From Rhizobium sp. Root1203 (GTDB lineage: Bacteria > Pseudomonadota > Alphaproteobacteria > Rhizobiales > Rhizobiaceae), in the NCBI RefSeq assembly GCF_001424945.1, contig NZ_LMCW01000013.1, positions 72,701-110,953 on the forward strand: 38,253 nt of DNA, in the 5' to 3' direction. The notes under the pieces were generated by a model, which was not told the DNA's origin, searched no databases, and saw nothing but the letters and a program-made list of their open reading frames with translations. Every line of letters starts with the position of its first letter. Position 1 is the first letter of the stretch. The translations under genes were made by a program, and so were the position numbers. This document shows, piece by piece, positions 33,192 to 38,253 of this stretch.

Positions 33192-34238
33192 GTGACAAGG
33201 ATCGCAGTTATCGGAATGGGAGCAATGGGAAGTGCCGTTGCAATGGCTCTCCTGTCTTCGGGCGCGGAGATCGTCACCTACCTCACGGGACGCTCGCCCG
33301 AAACGCGAGATCGCGCGGCAGCTGCGGGCATTCGTGACGTTGATCTGACGGAGTTGGTCGAGGGGGACGTCATCTTGTCAATTGTGCCGCCGTCTCAGGC
33401 GATAGCGGTGGCCGAGCTGGTTGCGATGGCAATGCGCCCCAACTCTCCGGCCATCTTTATCGACTGCAATGCCGTTTCACCCCAAACAATGGGCAAGGTC
33501 GCTCACGCATTCGACAAGGGTAGTACGAGGGTGCTTGACGGCTGCATTATTGGCGGGCCGCCGGAGGCAGGACAGCCCGGCCCGCGCTTCTATGTTAGCG
33601 GTGGTGCAAAAGAGATAATACCGGTTCTCGTCGAATACGGCTTGGATGCACGGTTCCTAGATAGCGGCGTTGGCGCAGCCTCGGCCCTTAAAATGTGCTA
33701 CGCGGGCATTAACAAAGGCCTGATAGGTCTGGGCACCTCGATGCTGCTGGCCGCGGCCAAGAGCGGAGCGGACAAGGCTCTGATGGCCGAGCTTTCTGAA
33801 AGCCAGTCGCAACTCGTCGCGAAGTTCGCCAAGGGCATCCCCGACATGTATCCGAAAGCATACCGTTGGGTTGGCGAAATGGATGAGATTGCTGCGTTTT
33901 TGGGGTTAGATAACCCCGCTGCCGATATATTCGCTGGGATGGCGGGTGTCTTCCAACAACTGGCGACTGACCGCACCGGTAATAGCGACATGGCGACGAC
34001 TTTGTCCGAGATGCTAGCCCGACGAGCTGCTGACGGTAGCATCAATCGCTACGATGCCTTGAGCAACGGCAACTTTGACGAAGGCAGTAAGGGCCTCGAA
34101 CCGGTCCGCAGTGCTCGGGAAAGCCACGATAGGAACCAGCTGGAAGCTGAGCTGGAGGAGGGGCTTGAGGACAGCGTCCCGGCCAGTGACCCGATCTCGG
34201 CTACCGTCACAAGTATCCCGGGAAGTACAAGGACGTAA
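33192..34238 (+). CDS. NAD(P)-dependent beta-hydroxyacid dehydrogenase-like protein with C-terminal extension
   Basis: A protein of 348 residues from a GTG at 33192 (GGGAG 9 bases upstream). The N-terminal Rossmann motif GMGAMGSA (8-15) and the block DGCIIGGPPEAGQPGPRFYV belong to 6-phosphogluconate/beta-hydroxyacid-dehydrogenase-like proteins. The helical region KMCYAGINKGLIGLGTSMLL fits the DUF1932-type C-terminal domain, which ends near residue 283. The last ~65 residues are unlike the family: a polar linker, then QLEAELEEGLEDSVPASDPI, which resembles small free-standing rhizobial proteins with the E-E-x-L-E-x-S-x-P-A-S-D-P motif. This looks like an in-frame fusion. Confidence 0.82.
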   Translation: MTRIAVIGMGAMGSAVAMALLSSGAEIVTYLTGRSPETRDRAAAAGIRDVDLTELVEGDVILSIVPPSQAIAVAELVAMAMRPNSPAIFIDCNAVSPQTMGKVAHAFDKGSTRVLDGCIIGGPPEAGQPGPRFYVSGGAKEIIPVLVEYGLDARFLDSGVGAASALKMCYAGINKGLIGLGTSMLLAAAKSGADKALMAELSESQSQLVAKFAKGIPDMYPKAYRWVGEMDEIAAFLGLDNPAADIFAGMAGVFQQLATDRTGNSDMATTLSEMLARRAADGSINRYDALSNGNFDEGSKGLEPVRSARESHDRNQLEAELEEGLEDSVPASDPISATVTSIPGSTRT

Positions 34239-34449
34239 GGTCTCTGTGACTTCTCCCGCTCCGACACCAATCGGCGTCGTCCGCTTGGTCGATCCTGAGA
34301 CGGGCGGCAACGGCCGCAAGATGTCTGCGAGATTGGCTGGCAAGATGTCGTGCAAGGTGAGGGCGGCCGTTGGCAAATCGATGCCGAGCGAGGCTCGCTC
34401 GTGATGCTCAAAATGCAACATAGGGTGGCTCAAGAGAGGCGAACTTTCA

Positions 34450-35658
34450 ATGCAACAGGACGTTGACGTTGGCAGCAGCTCTGGAACGCAGCTTTGGCTT
34501 GTCCCTCATTTCGTGCCGATAATGATTGCCGTCCTGTTGGCGATGGTGGCTGAAGCGATGGCCGGGAGCTACCTGGCGCTGCTTGCCGTCCAGAGAGTCG
34601 GAATGTCACCTTTGGAGCTGAGCGCCTTCCTGACGTTGCCTGCTGCAATAGGGCTCGCGGTTACGACGATGTTCGGCCATCTACAAGATCGCAACCCGGT
34701 CGTATGGCCGTTGCTTCTGTCGCTGTTGTCAAAGGTGGTCGGTCTAGCACTCTGCGCTTACATTACCCAAACCTGGTTGCTGATACTGAACGCAGGGGTT
34801 CTTTTCGGGCTTGGTACGGCTTCCTTCTCCCTCTTGTTCGCAGTGGCAAAGGCCCACCTCGATCAAGCTGGCGGCTCGACGGTGTCTCAGGGAATGGCAG
34901 CCTTGCGGTTGATCGCGTCACTTAGCTGGACGATTGGGCCAGCGCTTGGCGCGGTCCTGATCTCAGCGAGTGGGTTCGAAGGCGTGTATGTCGGGGCAGC
35001 CCTGTTAGCAGCATGTTCGCTTGCTATCGTATCGCTTGCGCGGATCAGGTTGGTGCCTCCAGATCAACAGGAAAAGGTGGAACTCACAGCGAGCCTGCTG
35101 CTATCCGCCGCCCCACTTGTGCTTGCACTAGCAGCCTTCCACACCGCGATGTTCATGGGATCGAACGCGATGTCGATAGTGGTAGCGCAGGACATTGGCT
35201 CAGACCGCGATGTTGGCTTCTTGTTTAGCCTGTGCGCTGGGTTGGAGGTGGTGGTGATGGGAGCCTTCGTCGCGTGGCCGGGCCTATCGTCCAAGCGATG
35301 GCTGCTTTTCGTTGGGTTTGCTCTTTTTGCGGCCTACTTTTGTATGGCAATCATTTGGCCAACGATGTTGAGCCTTTACCTTGGGCAACTACCACGGGCA
35401 GCGGGCATTGGAGTCATCAGCATCGTCGGAATGCAGATGGTGCAGGATATCCTACCTGGTCGGGCAGGCGCCGCGTCCGCGCTATTTGGTAATACAATCA
35501 GTGTCGGCTTCCTGTTTTCGGGACTCGGCACCGGGACTTGGGCAAATTCCTTCGGGTACTGGTCTCTGTTCGCACTCTGTGCAGGGCTCTGCATCTTCGG
35601 TGGGGCTGCGCTACTTTATCAGTTAAGTCGTTTTCATTCGCCACAGCTGAGGGGCTGA
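34450..35658 (+). CDS. MFS exporter, SetA-like sugar efflux type
   Basis: The protein has 402 residues with twelve predicted membrane segments. The first is VPIMIAVLLAMVAEAMAGSY, followed by blocks such as LPAAIGLAVTTMFGHLQDRN (the conserved G-x-x-x-D-R loop after segment 2). A second half begins near LLLSAAPLVLALAAFHTAMF. The order and the motif QDIGSDRDVGFLFSLCAGLE resemble SetA/SetB sugar-efflux carriers of the major facilitator superfamily. GAGAGG lies about 10 bases before the ATG. It follows the dehydrogenase gene after 211 bases that hold no supported gene. Transport direction and substrate are inferred only. Confidence 0.85.
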   Translation: MQQDVDVGSSSGTQLWLVPHFVPIMIAVLLAMVAEAMAGSYLALLAVQRVGMSPLELSAFLTLPAAIGLAVTTMFGHLQDRNPVVWPLLLSLLSKVVGLALCAYITQTWLLILNAGVLFGLGTASFSLLFAVAKAHLDQAGGSTVSQGMAALRLIASLSWTIGPALGAVLISASGFEGVYVGAALLAACSLAIVSLARIRLVPPDQQEKVELTASLLLSAAPLVLALAAFHTAMFMGSNAMSIVVAQDIGSDRDVGFLFSLCAGLEVVVMGAFVAWPGLSSKRWLLFVGFALFAAYFCMAIIWPTMLSLYLGQLPRAAGIGVISIVGMQMVQDILPGRAGAASALFGNTISVGFLFSGLGTGTWANSFGYWSLFALCAGLCIFGGAALLYQLSRFHSPQLRG

Positions 35659-35769
35659 GGCATTTCCTGTAATACGCCTTGCCGTTCGATAGCGGTGAGA
35701 CTAGGCTTTCATCGCGGTAGCCACAGAAGGGGTTTGGGGGCATTTCGACTCTCAGGCGAAATCGAGATC

Positions 35770-36282
35770 ATGGCCGACAACCTCACCAAGTACCGAGAAA
35801 AGCGCGATCTCAAGAAGACGGCGGTACCTAGCGGCGGAGCCTCTGTCAAATCGTCAAACGGGCGCCGCTTCGCCATTCAGAAGCACGATTCCACTCGTCT
35901 CCATTACGACCTCCGGCTGGAACTCGATGGCGTCTTTAAATCCTGCGCCGCCACCAAAGGACCGTCGCTCGATCCCCAGGACAAGCGGCTTGCAGTTGAG
36001 GTCGAGGACCAGCCGCTCGACTACGGCGATTTCGAAGGCACGATCCCGAAGGAGCTTTATGGTGGTGGGACGGTCCTGCTTTGGGATCGCGGCTATTGGG
36101 AGCCGGAGTTAAACAAGAGCCCGGAGCAGGCGCTTGCGAAGGCGACTTCAAGTTCACTCCTCGAAGGGACCGGCTGCACGGTTTTCGTGTTGGTCCGTAT
36201 GCGGGGCAACGAGGACGAGAAGCGAACGAACTGCTCCTGATCAAACACCACGACGACTATTCGGTTGAAGACGACGGCGCTA
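35770..36282 (+). pseudogene. ligD: LigD 3'-phosphoesterase domain, truncated and frameshifted
   Basis: The frame from ATG 35770 (MADNLTKYREKRDLKKTAVP) carries the LigD phosphoesterase domain: FAIQKHDSTRLHYDLRLELD, then KGPSLDPQDKRLAVEVEDQP and LDYGDFEGTIPKELYGGGTV. From about 36140 the homologous sequence jumps frames three times (ALAK/GDFKFT, FVLVRMRGNE, LLIKHHDDYSVEDDG), each fitting a one-base deletion, and ends near 36282. The ligase and polymerase domains are absent. LigD with Ku repairs DNA double-strand breaks. This copy would at best give a 156-residue protein with the phosphoesterase front only. Some family members are free-standing phosphoesterase domains, but the shifts argue for a relic. 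Confidence 0.8.
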
Positions 36283-36316
36283 TCCCGATTGGGACGAGCC
36301 GTTTCTCCCTCCGCAT

Positions 36317-37297
36317 TTATTTGCCGAATTCTACGACAACTCCGGGTTTGACCAAGCTCGCCAGCTCCTCGACGTCCCAGTTCGTCAGGCGGACACATCC
36401 ATGGGAACCGGCTTTGTCGATCAACGAGGGCTCCGGCGTTCCATGGATGCCATAGGTCGGCTCTGACAAATCGATCCAGACGGAGCCAACCGGATTGTTT
36501 GGCCCGCTGGGAAGCGTGAGCTTCTCTTTGTTTTTGCCTTGCTGAAAGTTGATCTTGGGATTGTACTCGTAGGTCGGATTGCGGGCGACCCCGTTGACCT
36601 TGTGCCTGCCGGACGGGGAAGGGTTGTCCTCGCTGCCAATTGTTGCTGGGTAAACCGCTATGACCTGGTCTTTATCATCGAAAGCAAATAGCTGCCCGTC
36701 CTTTCGGTGAGCTTCGATCCGCTTGACGTTGCCAGTTCGTGGGGCGCCGACAATAGCGACCGTAATCGTCTCACCGGCTGAGAACTGCGCGGTTGGGTTC
36801 AACGCATGCAGAAGGTCGATGTCCATGTGGAACCGCTCGGCAAGCTTCTCGGCGACGCTTGTGAATCCAAGGTGGTCCATTTTGGCTTGCTCGGCATAAT
36901 CCTTCGGAATTTCAGCGACAAGATCGACTCCGTCGTCCGGCGCGATGATGTAAGGCCCGATAACTTGTTTGTCGTCATTCAGGCGAGCCGCGACTTCGAC
37001 GTCCAGTTTTCCGTCAGCAGGCAGACGCTGCATGGTCTCATATCCGGCAATGGCCTTCCTCACGTTGTCGCCATCGAGGCCATCGATGACGCCTGGAGAC
37101 GCCCCGGCGCGATCCAACAAGACCTGAAGATGAATGATCGAGGGATCCGGCAGCGGTCTCTGCTGCTGATCAACCAGCCTGTTTGGCGAAGCGAAGATAT
37201 CGGCGTTATTGATCGCGTCGGGCGAAAGGCCCTGCGCATACACGGCAGAAAGGGAGTTGAGCGATATCACTGCGCTGAGCAGAATTCTTTTCATCAT
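36317..37297 (-). CDS. L,D-transpeptidase (YkuD family)
   Basis: A protein of 326 residues from the ATG at 37297 (AGGGAA just before; a second ATG follows directly). Signal peptide: MMKRILLSAVISLNSLSAVY, with cleavage after YAQ. A peptidoglycan-binding-like helical domain follows (about 50-100, VIDGLDGDNVRKAIAGYETM), then a LysM-like patch. The catalytic YkuD domain ends with YGIHGTPEP and GSHGCVRLTNWD, where His299 and Cys301 are catalytic. It cross-links peptidoglycan stems or attaches proteins to the wall in the periplasm. Convergent with the LigD relic, whose end it nearly abuts. Confidence 0.92.
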   Translation of the reverse strand: MMKRILLSAVISLNSLSAVYAQGLSPDAINNADIFASPNRLVDQQQRPLPDPSIIHLQVLLDRAGASPGVIDGLDGDNVRKAIAGYETMQRLPADGKLDVEVAARLNDDKQVIGPYIIAPDDGVDLVAEIPKDYAEQAKMDHLGFTSVAEKLAERFHMDIDLLHALNPTAQFSAGETITVAIVGAPRTGNVKRIEAHRKDGQLFAFDDKDQVIAVYPATIGSEDNPSPSGRHKVNGVARNPTYEYNPKINFQQGKNKEKLTLPSGPNNPVGSVWIDLSEPTYGIHGTPEPSLIDKAGSHGCVRLTNWDVEELASLVKPGVVVEFGK

Positions 37298-37544
37298 TTC
37301 CCTAAAAGATTCCAGCGCTATAGATGTTCCAAGTGCCTCATTGAATTGTTTGCAACCGGCCGGTTTGGCGACTTCCGGCATGATTTTCGGAACAGTTTAA
37401 TGGTTTCGAAGTTGGACTTTTGAGATCGCGTCTCGTGTCAATCGGACACGGCAGGGATGGTGGACGCAGAGGTTTTCCGGTTTCTCCCTGCGGGCAACGA
37501 AGCGCCAGGCGAGGCCGCGATTTCATTTTTTTGAGGAGGATGCG

Positions 37545-38002
37545 ATGCCGCTGGACCCGGTGCAGCATGCGATCCAGGTCGCTTTCGAAGCTCATAGAGA
37601 CCAGTTCGACAAGCCCGGTCGCCCGTACGTGGAGCATTGCCGACGGGTAGCCGCACTCGTCTTGGGCGCGCGGACGAGCGCATAGTGGCCCTCCATGACG
37701 TGGTGGGACAGGCTCCTGGCTGGACGTTGGACCGGCTGCTGGAGGAGGGGTTCTCCTCTGCAATCGTTGATGCGGTGGACGCACTCACGAGGCGAATGGA
37801 CGAAGCCGAGGACGATTTTATGCGCCGCGCTATCGCCAATCGTCTGGCCCGACCAGTCAAGCAGGCCGATCTCGAAGACAATCTCGTTCAAGCCGAGCAA
37901 GCTGGTCTAGATACCGAAAAGTTCTTGCGGGGCTTGGAAATCATTCTACTGACTTGGCGCCGTTCCATTTCTTCAGGCATGGACGATCTAAGATACAGCT
38001 AG
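37545..38002 (+). pseudogene. HD-domain (RelA/SpoT-hydrolase-like) gene with frameshift
   Basis: Perfect ribosome site GAGGAGG, then ATG 37545. The first frame reads MPLDPVQHAIQVAFEAHRDQ, then FDKPGRPYVEHCRRVAALVL, and meets a stop at 37683. The +1-related frame resumes ADERIVALHDVVGQAPGWTL, then DRLLEEGFSSAIVDAVDALT and LARPVKQADLEDNL, to a TAG at 38000. Together they form a small HD-domain phosphohydrolase (H-x-x-x-V, HD, and late D-x-E-D-N motifs), like short (p)ppGpp hydrolases. One base is missing near 37665-37680, and one Leu of the usual L-L-H-D is absent. Either a recent pseudogene or an assembly indel. Confidence 0.75.
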
Positions 38003-38029
38003 CGGCGACCCTGCATTTGGATCGCCGCT
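38001..38029 (+). terminator. Hairpin at the end of the HD-domain gene
   Basis: AGCGGCGA (38001-38008) pairs with TCGCCGCT (38022-38029), starting at the stop codon; CC/GG pairs can extend the stem across a one-base bulge. Likely terminator, though the following T-run is absent. Confidence 0.5.
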
Positions 38030-38163
38030 TGCAAGTCAGTCGGGATTGTTTAGTCCCACGTCATTCTTCAACCAGTCCGACAAGTTTTCTGATTTGACCG
38101 GGTGAGATGGGCGGGCCAGTTTAAAAGGAAACAGGATTAAAGCCGTGAGTGCCTTGGTAATCC

Positions 38164-38180
38164 CCCCGTTTTTAACGGGG
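38164..38180. repeat. Short perfect hairpin near transposase end
   Basis: CCCCGTT-TTT-AACGGGG has perfect 7-bp arms. It is 15 bases beyond the end of the partial transposase gene and may be a terminator or part of that element's end; the window stops too soon to decide. Confidence 0.4.
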
Positions 38181-38194
38181 CTCCGCAGTAGAAT

Positions 38195-38253
38195 TCACGC
38201 GGCCATTTTCAGTTTCTGTGCGGGTGTTATGCCGCCGATGCCCATATTGGGCC
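38195..38253 (-). CDS. C-terminal end of an IS transposase (cut by window edge)
   Basis: Reading leftward into the window, the last codons are PNMGIGGITPAQKLKMAA, then stop. This is the ending style of IS3-type orfB (N-M-G-I-x-G-x-T-P-x-Q-K-L). Only 18 codons are visible, so the family is a guess and its state is unknown. Confidence 0.45.
   Translation of the reverse strand, partial: PNMGIGGITPAQKLKMAA

Noticed and set aside
1..38253. CRISPR arrays, tRNA/rRNA genes, phage genes or replication origin
   Set aside because: No regularly spaced short repeats, no cloverleaf-like sequence, no phage structural or repABC-type genes were seen on either strand.

Overview
The window reads as accessory DNA (megaplasmid or chromosomal island) of a Hyphomicrobiales alphaproteobacterium of the Rhizobium/Sinorhizobium/Agrobacterium kind. 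The reasons are its high G+C coding style, the dense periplasmic-binding-protein ABC importers, a rhizobial-type class III cyclase, a LigD phosphoesterase remnant, VapBC, and several IS3/IS5 scars. This placement is inference from gene content; no rRNA or tRNA gene is present to confirm it.

Layout. 1-1330: the start of an ArsR-type regulator (minus, cut by the window edge), an IS5-like transposase tail and decayed DNA. 1337-7160: a LuxR-type regulator divergent from a polyamine-type ABC importer (ATPase, Tat-exported binding protein, two permeases) with a trailing short-chain dehydrogenase. 7161-8081: non-coding DNA and a truncated IS3 orfA. 8082-9594: a minus-strand operon NTF2-like enzyme - TetR - AraC with an inverted-repeat operator. 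9595-11308: a phospholipid N-methyltransferase-like gene coupled to a DedA-like membrane gene, behind an orphan 22-bp palindrome. 11543-12523: a nucleotide-sugar-epimerase-like dehydrogenase.

12603-21834 is a self-contained catabolic cassette. On the minus strand it has a RutB/biuret-type cysteine hydrolase, an amidase-signature hydrolase and a TetR regulator. Divergently it has a complete BMP-family ABC importer (binding protein, double ATPase, two permeases) and a gamma-glutamyltransferase-fold Ntn hydrolase. It is bracketed by a 277-bp direct repeat of the 3' end of the preceding epimerase-like gene (12326-12602 and 21835-22111, about 97% identical). This suggests the cassette integrated there by recombination.

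22429-24943: an operon of an ABM-domain protein, an EthD protein, an alpha/beta hydrolase and an ECF sigma factor with a C-terminal NTF2-like domain. 25104-26648 (minus): a class III nucleotide cyclase with C-terminal repeats, a small membrane protein and a frameshifted small gene. 27013-27650: VapBC. 27813-29814: an AraC regulator divergent from a short-chain dehydrogenase. 29949-33018: a transketolase between IS3 fragments. 33192-35658: a beta-hydroxyacid-dehydrogenase-like gene with an unusual C-terminal extension, then a SetA-like MFS exporter. 35770-38002: a broken LigD fragment, an L,D-transpeptidase and a frameshifted HD-domain gene. The window ends in the tail of another transposase.

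The common theme is uptake plus breakdown of small nitrogen- or carbon-containing compounds, each unit with its own local regulator, assembled as a mosaic with IS scars at many joints.
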